From Clostridiales bacterium (lineage in GTDB: Bacteria > Bacillota > Clostridia > Christensenellales > Borkfalkiaceae): 45,893 nucleotides of DNA. Made by a program: the position numbers and the translations under genes. This document shows, one piece after another, positions 8,215-16,103 of the stretch. The notes beneath the pieces were generated by a model. The model was not told the origin of the DNA and ran no database searches. It was given only the letters and a program-made list of their open reading frames with translations. Position 1 is the stretch's first letter; each line of letters starts with the position of its first letter. The stretch lies in the NCBI GenBank assembly GCA_015055525.1, contig SVHZ01000013.1:1-45893 (forward strand). Direction: 5' to 3'.

Positions 8215-8218
8215 ATTT

Positions 8219-8428
8219 TTAATACTCTTTTATTCCAATCAAATAATCGGTAGACACTTCAAAATAATGTGCTAGCGCAACCAACGTTGATAAATCGGGT
8301 TCAACCTTGCCCTGCTCTAAATATGAAATACGCCTTTGCGTAGTGTGCAAAATTGTTGCAAGATCTAATTGAGTTAACCCTTTCTCTTTTCTTAACTGTG
8401 ATAATCTTTCACGAAATAATATTTTCAT
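8219..8428 (-). CDS. XRE-family transcriptional regulator
   Basis: A 69-residue single-domain helix-turn-helix protein of the Cro/C1 type. The sequence LSQLRKEKGLTQLDLATILH (about 8-27) and TQRRISYLEQGKVEPDLSTL (about 29-48) give the five-helix fold with the recognition helix around residues 29-38; YFEVSTDYLIG (about 54-64) is the usual last helix. It has no separate effector domain, so it probably acts as a dimeric repressor. It is transcribed divergently from the zinc-ribbon gene at 8530, and the two 17-bp palindromes between them are its likely operators, one of which overlaps its own start region, implying autoregulation. Confidence 0.9.
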   Translation of the reverse strand: MKILFRERLSQLRKEKGLTQLDLATILHTTQRRISYLEQGKVEPDLSTLVALAHYFEVSTDYLIGIKEY

Positions 8429-8438
8429 ATTATTATGA

Positions 8439-8490
8439 TAGACAAAATTTATCTAAAATGCTTGACTTAGACAATTTTTGTCTATATAAT
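8439..8490. promoter_or_regulatory. Divergent control region with twin operators and a perfect promoter
   Basis: Operator 1 TAGACAAAATTTATCTA (8439-8455) and operator 2 TAGACAATTTTTGTCTA (8468-8484) are 17-bp inverted repeats with centres 29 bp apart, close to three helical turns. Operator 2 fills exactly the 17-base spacer between TTGACT (8462-8467) and TATAAT (8485-8490) of the plus-strand promoter for the gene at 8530. Operator 1 lies just upstream of the XRE ATG (8428) over a TATCAT -10-like sequence. Repression by the XRE protein is inferred from this geometry. Confidence 0.75.
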
Positions 8491-8529
8491 CTTATTATAA
8501 ACTTATAAACACAAGGGGAAAATTTACTT

Positions 8530-8907
8530 ATGATGGAAATCGGAATTGCAATATTAGGTATAGGAATTTTCGCAGCATTTTTAATACCGTGTTTTTATGC
8601 GTTAAAATCAACCATTAATTCTGAAAAAAAAGCGAAAGAAGAAAAAAAGCGTATTTCTTCTCTGTCTACAACAGAAGCATTAAAAGAATTATGGAAAGCA
8701 GAATTGGATTTATATTCGTATTCATGGAGATACTGCCGTAGCTGCCATAAAGAAAACGTGCATGTTAAAGAGTATTCTTCTAGTTCTATAATTGTAACAG
8801 ATTGGATATTAGAGTCTAGTGACAGCGAAAAAGGGGATACTTATAGATGCCCGCATTGTGGCTTCAAACTTACTATCAAACAAATCGATAAACGAAAATT
8901 TATCTAA
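8530..8907 (+). CDS. Membrane-anchored zinc-ribbon protein of unknown function
   Basis: The 125-residue product starts with a hydrophobic segment (about residues 2-25, GIAILGIGIFAAFLIPCFYA), then a charged Lys/Glu-rich linker, then a CxxC pair YCRSCHK (about 68-74) and a second pair RCPHCGF (about 105-111), which together form a four-Cys zinc ribbon. It therefore looks like a single-span protein with a cytoplasmic or surface zinc domain. The start is set by the AAGGGG ribosome site at 8514-8519. It is the only target of the divergent XRE control region. No family is recognised. It is not an evident toxin. Confidence 0.7.
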   Translation: MMEIGIAILGIGIFAAFLIPCFYALKSTINSEKKAKEEKKRISSLSTTEALKELWKAELDLYSYSWRYCRSCHKENVHVKEYSSSSIIVTDWILESSDSEKGDTYRCPHCGFKLTIKQIDKRKFI

Positions 8908-8916
8908 AACATCTAA

Positions 8917-8946
8917 AGCGTTGGCGAACTTGCCAACGCTTTTTTA
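8917..8946 (+). terminator. Terminator after the zinc-ribbon gene (copy of the 5376 hairpin)
   Basis: Stem AGCGTTGGC/GCCAACGCT with a 6-base loop (GAACTT) and a six-T tail. The stem is base-for-base the same as that at 5376-5399. Confidence 0.82.
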
Positions 8947-9009
8947 ATTGTTATGCGCACACGCTTATATTAACTTTATGTTTAATATTTATAAGGCAAT
9001 TTTTAGAGT

Positions 9010-9117
9010 TTTGCATAAAAATTTGCATAAATTTATAGTAAGTTGCATATTATTCAATATTTATGCATTTTTAGAGAAAAATATTTTTATTTTTATTAAA
9101 ATTATGCATTATTTTAG
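9010..9117 (+). promoter_or_regulatory. AT-rich region with repeated TTGCAT half-sites upstream of argG
   Basis: TTGCATAA occurs as direct repeats at 9011 and 9023, then TTGCATAT at 9043, ATGCATTT at about 9063 and ATGCATTA next to the -35 at about 9103. Several are arranged as inverted pairs (TGCATA...TATGCA). This resembles the weak palindromic ARG boxes (TGAAT-N4-ATTCA) bound by ArgR/AhrC but does not match them exactly. A role as arginine-responsive operator is inference from position and from the pathway. Confidence 0.4.
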
Positions 9118-9146
9118 TTGACTTTATTTTTTTATGCGGATATAAT
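9118..9146 (+). promoter_or_regulatory. Promoter of the arginine operon
   Basis: TTGACT (9118-9123), 17-base spacer, perfect TATAAT (9141-9146). The leader to the argG ATG at 9203 is about 50 bases and includes a small GC-rich hairpin (TTCCGC...GCGGA). Confidence 0.82.
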
Positions 9147-9202
9147 AATCGTATCGTTAAAAATTAATGTTCCGCTTTGGGCGGACAAGGAGAATAAAAA
9201 TT

Positions 9203-10435
9203 ATGGTAGATAAGGCAAAAATCAAAAAAGTAGTTCTTGCATACTCGGGTGGTCTTGACACTTCAATCATTATCCCCTGGCTTAAAGAAAATTATAATAA
9301 CTGCGAAGTTATCGCGGTTGCTGGTAACGTTGGTCAAGCAGACGAACTTGAAGGCTTAGAAGAAAAGGCTCTCAAAACGGGCGCATCTAAACTTTACTGC
9401 TTAGATTTAACCGACGATTACGTTGATAATTATATTATCCCCACAATGAAAGCGGGCGCTATTTATGAAGAATATCTTTTAGGTACTAGCCACGCTCGTC
9501 CTTGTATTGCAAAAGCACTCGTTGAAGTTGCTCTTAAAGAAGGGGCAGACGCTATCGCTCACGGTTGCACGGGTAAAGGTAACGACCAAGTTCGTTTTGA
9601 ACTTACTATCAAGGCTTTCGCTCCCGATATGCCTATTATCGCTCCTTGGAGAGAATGGGATATTAAATCTCGTGAAGAAGAAATTGATTACGCTGAAGCG
9701 CACAACGTTCCTCTCAAAATCAATAGGGAAACCAACTACTCTAAAGATAAAAACTTATGGCACTTATCTCACGAAGGCTTAGACCTTGAAGATACGGGCA
9801 ACGAACCCACTTATGAAAAGCCAGGCTTTTTAGAAATGGGCGTTTCTCCAATCAACGCGCCTGACGTTCCTACTTACGTTACTCTTGATTTTGAAAAGGG
9901 TATCCCCGTTGCTATTGACGGCGAAAAGATGAGCGCTAAAAACATTATCTTAAAACTCAACGAACTCGGCGGTAAAAACGGTATCGGTATACTTGACATT
10001 GTTGAAAACAGACTTGTTGGTATGAAATGCCGTGGCGTTTACGAAACTCCGGGTGGCGCTATTTTATACAAGGCTCACTCAGTTTTAGAAACTCTTTGTC
10101 TTGACAAACTTACTATGCACGAAAAGCAAAAACTTGCAGTAACGTTCGGCGAACTCGTTTACAACGGTCAATGGTTTACCCCACTTCGCGAAGCACTCTC
10201 TGCTTTCGTTGACAAAACTCAAGAAACGGTTACTGGTAAAGTACGCCTTAAACTTTACAAAGGCAATATGATAAACGCAGGCGTTTGGAGTGAAAATTCA
10301 CTTTACAGCGAAGAAATTGCTACCTTTGGCGAAAGTGACTACAATCAAAAAGATGCTGACGGCTTTATCAATCTTTTCGGCTTACCTATCACCGTTCAAG
10401 CAATGGTTAAACAAGGTAAACTCAATAAAAAATAA
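9203..10435 (+). CDS. argG: Argininosuccinate synthase
   Basis: Condenses citrulline and aspartate with ATP to argininosuccinate in the cytoplasm. The N-terminal ATP-pyrophosphatase P-loop is [18 protein letters not shown] (about residues 9-26); [10 protein letters not shown] (about 126-135) and the citrulline/aspartate region with [10 protein letters not shown] are present, and the length of 410 residues is standard. I place the start at 9203, where AAGGAG at 9187-9192 gives correct spacing; an in-frame ATG at 9167 has no ribosome site and lies about 20 bases after the -10. It is the first gene of the seven-gene arg cluster. The 119-base gap to argH contains two hairpins. Confidence 0.97.
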   Translation: MVDKAKIKKVVLAYSGGLDTSIIIPWLKENYNNCEVIAVAGNVGQADELEGLEEKALKTGASKLYCLDLTDDYVDNYIIPTMKAGAIYEEYLLGTSHARPCIAKALVEVALKEGADAIAHGCTGKGNDQVRFELTIKAFAPDMPIIAPWREWDIKSREEEIDYAEAHNVPLKINRETNYSKDKNLWHLSHEGLDLEDTGNEPTYEKPGFLEMGVSPINAPDVPTYVTLDFEKGIPVAIDGEKMSAKNIILKLNELGGKNGIGILDIVENRLVGMKCRGVYETPGGAILYKAHSVLETLCLDKLTMHEKQKLAVTFGELVYNGQWFTPLREALSAFVDKTQETVTGKVRLKLYKGNMINAGVWSENSLYSEEIATFGESDYNQKDADGFINLFGLPITVQAMVKQGKLNKK

Positions 10436-10449
10436 AATTTACTCACACT

Positions 10450-10471
10450 CCTGTCTAATTAATTAGACAGG
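10450..10471 (+). terminator. Hairpin between argG and argH, possible partial terminator
   Basis: A perfect 22-bp palindrome (arm CCTGTCTAATT) lies 15 bases after the argG stop. It has only a short interrupted T-rich tail (GCTTTTATAAAT), so it may attenuate, stop or merely protect the transcript. argH has no strong promoter of its own that I can see, which argues for read-through. Confidence 0.5.
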
Positions 10472-10501
10472 AATTGTGCTTTTATAAATACGGAAAATTT
10501 A

Positions 10502-10551
10502 AGTCCTTATTACCATCAGAAAACAAAAAAACAAAATAAGGACGAAGGACT
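10502..10551 (+). promoter_or_regulatory. argH leader with two competing pairings at the ribosome site
   Basis: GTCCTTATT (10503-10511) can pair with AATAAGGAC (10535-10543), leaving the ribosome site GAAGGA (10544-10549) free. The same region (AGTCCTT, 10502-10508) can instead pair with AAGGACT (10545-10551), which covers the ribosome site. The alternative pairings are read directly; use as a translational switch is inference. Confidence 0.4.
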
Positions 10552-10554
10552 ACA

Positions 10555-11937
10555 ATGAAAAAAATGTGGACGGGCGTAACCGACGGTGTTACGAATAAAA
10601 TAGCAGACGATTTTAATAGTTCGATTTCATTTGATTCAAGGATGTTTGCGCAAGATATAAAAGGCAGTATTGCTCACGCTATGATGCTTGCTAAGCAAAA
10701 TATTATCTCGGAAGAAGAAAAGACCGTTTTAATCGACGGGCTTTCGGGAATACTTGAAGATTTATCGAGCGGAAAACTTGAGTTTGATGAAAACGCTGAA
10801 GATATTCACATGTTCGTTGAACAAATTCTTACCGAAAGAGTTGGCGAAACGGGTAAAAAACTTCACACCGCAAGAAGCCGTAACGACCAAGTTGCGCTTG
10901 ATTTTAGAATGTACGTTAGAGATGAAATTAAGGTTATAATTTCTAAACTTAAAAGCCTTATCTCTTCAATAACCACTCAAGCGGAAACAAATTACGACGT
11001 TATTATGCCTGGTTACACTCACCTTCAACGCGCTCAACCGATAACTATGGGGCATCATCTTATGGCGTACGCTACTATGTTTATGCGTGATATCGGTAGG
11101 CTTGAACAAGCCGACGTTATGCTTGACGTTTGCCCTATCGGCTCTTGCGCACTTGCTGGAACGACTTATAATACCGATAGGCTTTTCGAAGCCCAAAAAT
11201 TAGGTTTTTCACAAGTTTCAATGAATAGTATCGACGGCGTTTCCGATAGAGATTTCGCAGTTGACTTTTTAAGCGCTTGCTCGCTTATTATGATGCACCT
11301 TTCAAGATTTAGTGAAGAAATTATACTTTGGTCTAGTTGGGAATTTAAGTTTATTGAACTCTCTTCAGAGTTTACTACCGGCTCTTCTATTATGCCACAA
11401 AAGAGAAATCCCGATATGGCGGAACTCGTTCGCGGTAAAACCGGTAGAGTTTACGGTGATCTTATGGCTCTTTTAACTACCCTTAAAGGTATTCCCCTTG
11501 CCTACAACAAGGATATGCAAGAAGACAAAGAATCAGTCTTTGACGCTGGCGATACGGTAAAGGCGTGCCTTGACGTTTTTGCACCTATGATAAAGACTAT
11601 GAAAGTTCTTCCCGAAAACACTTTACTTGCAGCGCAAAAGGGCTTTATCAACGCAACTGACCTTGCAGACTATCTCGTTAAAAAAGGCTTGCCGTTCAGA
11701 TCGGCTTATAAAATTTCAGGCGAGATTGTTAAAGAGTGTTTATCAAAGGGGTTAGTTTTAGAAACTTTATCACTTGAAGAGTATAAAAAGCACAGCGATT
11801 TATTTGAAAACGATTTATATAACGATATTTCGCTTAAAACTTGCGTTGAAAAGCGCATTTCACTCGGCGGAACTTCGCCAAGTTCCGTTCTTGAACAAAT
11901 TAAACTTGTTAAAGGTTACTTGGAAAAAAATGTATAA
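10555..11937 (+). CDS. argH: Argininosuccinate lyase
   Basis: Splits argininosuccinate into arginine and fumarate, the last step of the pathway. The 460-residue product has the fumarase/aspartase superfamily regions: HTARSRNDQVALDFRMYV (about 103-120), TTQAETNYDV followed by MPGYTHLQRAQP (about 149-160), and the signature loop GSSIMPQKRNPD (about 278-289) with the catalytic Ser. Length is standard. Its last codons overlap the start of argC by 8 bases, so the two are translationally coupled. The fumarate released could feed the fumarate reductase encoded at 38730-41553, though that link is only metabolic. Confidence 0.97.
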   Translation: MKKMWTGVTDGVTNKIADDFNSSISFDSRMFAQDIKGSIAHAMMLAKQNIISEEEKTVLIDGLSGILEDLSSGKLEFDENAEDIHMFVEQILTERVGETGKKLHTARSRNDQVALDFRMYVRDEIKVIISKLKSLISSITTQAETNYDVIMPGYTHLQRAQPITMGHHLMAYATMFMRDIGRLEQADVMLDVCPIGSCALAGTTYNTDRLFEAQKLGFSQVSMNSIDGVSDRDFAVDFLSACSLIMMHLSRFSEEIILWSSWEFKFIELSSEFTTGSSIMPQKRNPDMAELVRGKTGRVYGDLMALLTTLKGIPLAYNKDMQEDKESVFDAGDTVKACLDVFAPMIKTMKVLPENTLLAAQKGFINATDLADYLVKKGLPFRSAYKISGEIVKECLSKGLVLETLSLEEYKKHSDLFENDLYNDISLKTCVEKRISLGGTSPSSVLEQIKLVKGYLEKNV

Positions 11938-12856
11938 AGTATTTATAGACGGTAGCGCCGGTACTACGGGGCTTAAAATATACGACAGATTAAAGGAAAG
12001 AAAAGATATTTCCTTAATCACAATCGAAGAAAAATTTAGAAAAGACGTAAACGCTCGTAAAGATGCGATAAACAGTAGCGACGTTTGCTTTTTATGCCTT
12101 CCCGACGATGCGGCAAAGGAATCCGTTTCATTGGTTGAAAATAACAATACGATAATCATTGATACGTCAACGGCGCATAGAACTAACGAAAATTTCACTT
12201 ACGGCTTTGCTGAAATTAACGGTTTAAGAGAAAAAATAAAGTGTTCAAAAAGAATAGCAAACCCCGGTTGCCACGCTAGCGGTTTTATATCACTAATTGC
12301 CCCGCTTATAAAAGCAGGCGCTATAAAAACGGATATTAAACTCTCGGCGTACTCTCTTACTGGTTACACGGGTGGCGGTAAAAAAATGATAGCCGAATAT
12401 GAAGACGCTAATCGCCCAACAACTTTTGATTCGCCAAGGCTTTACGGTTTAACGCAATCACACAAACACCTTCCTGAGATAGTGAAAGTTTGTGGTATTG
12501 AAAACGCTCCCGTATTTATGCCTATCGTTTGCGATTACGCTTGCGGTATGCAAGTAACCGTTCCGCTTTTTACCAGCGATTTATCGGTGAGCGTTAACGA
12601 TATTAAAGAAATTTACAAAAATCTATATAACGGAAAAGTCGTTTACTTCGTAGACGATAGCGAAAACGGTTTCTTATCGTCAAACAACCTTTCCGGGCGT
12701 GACGATATGCAAATTTCGGTATTTGGTAACGATGAGAGAATTACTCTTGTTTCAAGGTTTGATAACCTTGGCAAAGGCGCGTCTGGCGCGGCGGTTCAAA
12801 ATATGAACATCGCTCTTGGACTTGACGAAACAATCGGACTTAATTTAGGAGAATAA
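11930..12856 (+). CDS. argC: N-acetyl-gamma-glutamyl-phosphate reductase (short type)
   Basis: NADPH-dependent reduction of N-acetylglutamyl-5-phosphate to the semialdehyde. The 308-residue product is of the short ArgC type (about 310 residues) rather than the long type (about 345). The dinucleotide-binding N-terminus is VFIDGSAGTTGLKI (about 4-17); the catalytic Cys114 sits in NPGCHASGF; TGYTGGGKKM and QSHKHLPE are typical substrate-domain segments. I start it at 11930 because MYKVFIDGSAGTTGL is the family's usual N-terminus; an upstream in-frame ATG at 11774 would only translate argH in another frame. It overlaps argH by 8 bases (ATGTATAA). Confidence 0.93.
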   Translation: MYKVFIDGSAGTTGLKIYDRLKERKDISLITIEEKFRKDVNARKDAINSSDVCFLCLPDDAAKESVSLVENNNTIIIDTSTAHRTNENFTYGFAEINGLREKIKCSKRIANPGCHASGFISLIAPLIKAGAIKTDIKLSAYSLTGYTGGGKKMIAEYEDANRPTTFDSPRLYGLTQSHKHLPEIVKVCGIENAPVFMPIVCDYACGMQVTVPLFTSDLSVSVNDIKEIYKNLYNGKVVYFVDDSENGFLSSNNLSGRDDMQISVFGNDERITLVSRFDNLGKGASGAAVQNMNIALGLDETIGLNLGE

Positions 12857-12858
12857 TT

Positions 12859-14073
12859 ATGAAAATTATAGACGGTGGCGTATGCGCCGCTAAAGGATTT
12901 AAGGCAAACGGAATACATTGTGGCATTAGAAAGAACCGCGTTAAACGTGATTTAGCGCTCATCTACTCGGAAACCCCGTGTACCGCAGCCGCAACTTACA
13001 CTACTAATCTCGTTAAGGGCGCTCCCCTTCTCGTAACTAAACAAAATATTTCTAACGGTTACGCAAAGGCTATTATTTGCAATAGCGGTAACGCCAACAC
13101 TTGCAACGCAAACGGCGTTGAAATTGCAAACCTTACCTGCTCGCTCCTTGCGGAAAAATTAAATATCGACGCTAACGACGTTGTGGTAGCGTCAACCGGC
13201 GTAATCGGTCAACCACTCAACATCGAGCCTATTAAAAACGGTATTCCTTCGCTCGTTGAAGGGTTATCAGATAACGGCTCTGAATTTGCATCTGAAGCAA
13301 TTATGACTACCGATACCGTTAAAAAGGAAATCGCAGTTGAATTTATAATTGGCGGTAAAACTTGCAAAATCGGCGGTATTTGTAAAGGTAGCGGTATGAT
13401 TCATCCAAATATGGCAACTATGCTCGTATTTATCACTACCGACTGTAAAATTTCCGCTCAAATGCTCCAAAAAGCATTATCGAGTGACATTAAAGAAACT
13501 TTCAATATGGTAAGCATCGACGGAGATACTTCAACTAACGATATGGTAACCGTTCTTGCAAACGGGCTTGCTGGTAACGATGAAATAGTTTCTGACGGCG
13601 AAGATTTCAAAGAATTTATGAAGGCGCTCAACACGGTTACTGTTAACCTTTGCAGAAAAATTGCCAGCGATGGCGAAGGCGCAACTAAACTTTTAGAGTG
13701 CGTTGTTTCTGGCGGTAAAACGCTTGAAATTGCTAAAACGGTTGCTAAAAGCGTAATATGTTCTAGCCTTACAAAAGCCGCTATGTTCGGCGCGGACGCT
13801 AACTGGGGGCGCGTGCTTTGCGCAATCGGTTACAGCGGAGCGAACGTTGATATAAACAAAATTGACGTTTACTTCAAATCAAATAAAGGAACTATTGCCG
13901 TATGCAAAAACGGTAGTGGCGTAGATTTTAGCGAAGAAAAGGCAAAAGAAATTCTTTTAGAAAATGAAATTGATATTATCGTTGACCTTAACGACGGCGA
14001 ATTTAATTCTACCGCTTGGGGTTGCGATTTAACTTACGATTACGTAAAAATTAACGGAGATTACAGAACCTAA
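12859..14073 (+). CDS. argJ: Glutamate N-acetyltransferase/amino-acid acetyltransferase
   Basis: ArgJ transfers the acetyl group of N-acetylornithine to glutamate, making the pathway cyclic, and in bifunctional forms also uses acetyl-CoA. The 404-residue precursor is cut autocatalytically before the Thr of the motif ATML; here NMATMLVFITTDC puts the nucleophile at about Thr187. Other hallmarks are STGVIGQPL (about 112-120), KGSGMIHPN (about 176-184) and GADANWGRVLCAIGYSG near residue 315. It starts 2 bases after argC with AGGAG. No argA or argE is present in the window, consistent with a cyclic pathway. Whether it is bifunctional cannot be read from the sequence. Confidence 0.96.
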   Translation: MKIIDGGVCAAKGFKANGIHCGIRKNRVKRDLALIYSETPCTAAATYTTNLVKGAPLLVTKQNISNGYAKAIICNSGNANTCNANGVEIANLTCSLLAEKLNIDANDVVVASTGVIGQPLNIEPIKNGIPSLVEGLSDNGSEFASEAIMTTDTVKKEIAVEFIIGGKTCKIGGICKGSGMIHPNMATMLVFITTDCKISAQMLQKALSSDIKETFNMVSIDGDTSTNDMVTVLANGLAGNDEIVSDGEDFKEFMKALNTVTVNLCRKIASDGEGATKLLECVVSGGKTLEIAKTVAKSVICSSLTKAAMFGADANWGRVLCAIGYSGANVDINKIDVYFKSNKGTIAVCKNGSGVDFSEEKAKEILLENEIDIIVDLNDGEFNSTAWGCDLTYDYVKINGDYRT

Positions 14074-14074
14074 T

Positions 14075-14947
14075 ATGGATAAACATTTTTCTAACGCACA
14101 ACGCGCGGAAGTTCTTACCCAAGCACTTCCTTACATAAAACGTTATAACGGCAAAACGGTAGTAGTTAAATACGGCGGTAACGCTATGGTTAACGAACAC
14201 CTTAAAGAACAAGTGATGGAAGACGTTGTTTTACTTTCACTTATCGGCGTAAAAGTTGTTTTAGTTCACGGCGGTGGACCTGAAATTAACGAAATGATGG
14301 ATAAACTTGGTAAAAAGCCACAGTTCATCGACGGGCTTAGAGTTACAGACAAAGAAACTGTTGACATCGTTCAAATGGTGCTTGCAGGTAAAGTAAACAA
14401 ATCGCTCGTTACTCACCTTGAATCAAAAGGCGGTAACGCTATGGGTATTTCAGGTATTGACGGCGGTCTTATTAAGGCTACGATAAAAGATGAAAAACTC
14501 GGCTACGTAGGTAGAATTACCGACGTTAACGTAACGCCTATCAACGACCTTTTAGGTAAAGGCTATATTCCCGTTATTTCAACCGTTGCAAGCGATCAAG
14601 ACGGCAACGTTTACAATATTAACGGCGATACCGCAGCCGCTCGAATTGCAGGCGCGTTAAACGCTGAAAGACTTATTATGATGACGGATATTGCAGGGGT
14701 TCTCAAAGATAAAGACGATCCTTCAACTTTGATTCCTCACATCACCGTTGCTGAAGCACAAGAACTTAAAAAACAAGGCGTAATTTCAGGTGGTATGATT
14801 CCTAAAGTTGATTGCTGTATCGATGCAATCGGCCACGGCGTTAAAAACGTTGTTATTATGGACGGAAGAGTTCCCCACTCTATCCTTATGGAAATTCTTA
14901 CCGACGAAGGCGCTGGTACTATGGTAAAAGGTAATAACGATGATTGA
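14075..14947 (+). CDS. argB: Acetylglutamate kinase
   Basis: Phosphorylates N-acetylglutamate; in many bacteria this is the arginine-inhibited step. The 290-residue amino-acid-kinase fold shows VVKYGGNAMV (about 31-40), VLVHGGGPEIN (about 62-72), GISGIDGG (about 128-135) and the C-terminal MIPKVDCCIDAIGHGV (about 238-253). The N-terminal stretch of about 20 residues (NAQRAEVLTQALPYIKRY) is like the mobile N-helix of hexameric, arginine-inhibited NAGKs, which suggests feedback inhibition. It begins one base after the argJ stop and overlaps argD by 8 bases. Confidence 0.96.
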   Translation: MDKHFSNAQRAEVLTQALPYIKRYNGKTVVVKYGGNAMVNEHLKEQVMEDVVLLSLIGVKVVLVHGGGPEINEMMDKLGKKPQFIDGLRVTDKETVDIVQMVLAGKVNKSLVTHLESKGGNAMGISGIDGGLIKATIKDEKLGYVGRITDVNVTPINDLLGKGYIPVISTVASDQDGNVYNINGDTAAARIAGALNAERLIMMTDIAGVLKDKDDPSTLIPHITVAEAQELKKQGVISGGMIPKVDCCIDAIGHGVKNVVIMDGRVPHSILMEILTDEGAGTMVKGNNDD

Positions 14948-16103
14948 TATTATAAAAGACGATAGTTTATTCGTAGCGTCAACTTACGCACGTTTCCCCG
15001 TGGCTCTCGTTAGCGGAAAGGGCGCAACGTACTATTCTGATACTAATAAAGAATATATTGATATGGGCTCTGGTATCGGCGTAACGGCGTTCGGCGCGTG
15101 TGACGACGAGTGGAAGACGGCAGTTATTAATCAACTTAATAAACTCGCTCATACTTCTAACCTTTATTACACCGAGCCTTGCGTTACGCTTGCAAAAATG
15201 CTCGCTCAAAAAACAGGGCTTAAAAAGACTTTCTTTTCTAACTCTGGCGCGGAGGCAAACGAGTGCGCTATAAAGGTTGCTAGAAAATACTACGAAGATA
15301 AATACGGTAAACAAGGTTATATCATAACCTTGAAAAACAGTTTCCACGGAAGAACGCTCGCAACTTTATCGGCAACTGGGCAAGATAAATTCCATGAACT
15401 TTTCAATCCGTTGGTTTCTAATTTCTTGCACGCAGACGCTAACGATTTATCTCAAATTGAAAATTTAATTAAGTCTTATCCCGTTTGCGCCGTTATGATT
15501 GAAATTGTTCAAGGCGAAGGCGGTGTCAACGCGCTTGATAAAACTTACGTTCAAGGTTTAGACGCTCTTTGTAAGTCAAACGATATATTGCTTATCGTTG
15601 ACGAAGTTCAAACGGGTAACGGAAGAACGGGCGAACTTTACGCATATCAAGCATTTAATATTATGCCTGACGTCGTTACTACCGCTAAAGGTCTTGGCGG
15701 TGGCTTACCTATCGGCGCTTGCATGATGGGTGAAAAGGTTGAAAACGTTTTAACTTTCGGCTCGCACGGCTCAACTTTCGGTGGAAATCCAGTCGCGTGC
15801 GCGGGCGCTGTAAGCATTATTTCAAGGCTTAACCCTGAGTTTTTAAGTGAAGTTAAGAAAAAAGGCGATTATATAGTTAGCGAACTTAAAAATTTAGACG
15901 GTGTTGAAAGTGTTTCTGGGCTTGGACTTATGCTTGGCATCAAGACTAAAAAACCTATTAAAGAAGTGGTTAACTACTGCATTGAAAACGGCGTTTTAGT
16001 TCTCACAGCGAAAGATAAACTTAGATTACTCCCTCCGCTAAATATTACTTTTAGCGAATTAGAAAAAGCAATAAAAGTTATAAAAGAGGCAATTAAATTA
16101 TGA
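14940..16103 (+). CDS. argD: Acetylornithine aminotransferase
   Basis: PLP-dependent class III aminotransferase converting N-acetylglutamate semialdehyde to N-acetylornithine with glutamate as donor. In the 387-residue product, [19 protein letters not shown] (about 98-116) binds the cofactor phosphate, [14 protein letters not shown] (about 134-147) packs over the ring, [15 protein letters not shown] (about 218-232) holds the Asp that pairs with the pyridine nitrogen, and [13 protein letters not shown] (about 246-258) carries the Schiff-base Lys. Length and order are standard. It overlaps argB by 8 and argF by 4 bases, indicating tight coupling. Confidence 0.96.
   Translation: MIDIIKDDSLFVASTYARFPVALVSGKGATYYSDTNKEYIDMGSGIGVTAFGACDDEWKTAVINQLNKLAHTSNLYYTEPCVTLAKMLAQKTGLKKTFFSNSGAEANECAIKVARKYYEDKYGKQGYIITLKNSFHGRTLATLSATGQDKFHELFNPLVSNFLHADANDLSQIENLIKSYPVCAVMIEIVQGEGGVNALDKTYVQGLDALCKSNDILLIVDEVQTGNGRTGELYAYQAFNIMPDVVTTAKGLGGGLPIGACMMGEKVENVLTFGSHGSTFGGNPVACAGAVSIISRLNPEFLSEVKKKGDYIVSELKNLDGVESVSGLGLMLGIKTKKPIKEVVNYCIENGVLVLTAKDKLRLLPPLNITFSELEKAIKVIKEAIKL

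Noticed and set aside
8219-8907. Toxin-antitoxin system (XRE antitoxin plus neighbour)
   Set aside because: The genes are divergent rather than co-transcribed, and the partner is a membrane zinc-ribbon protein without toxin motifs such as HipA, RelE or HigB.
11774-11929. N-terminal extension of argC
   Set aside because: It would be argH sequence read in another frame; the family N-terminus MYKVFIDG starts at 11930.
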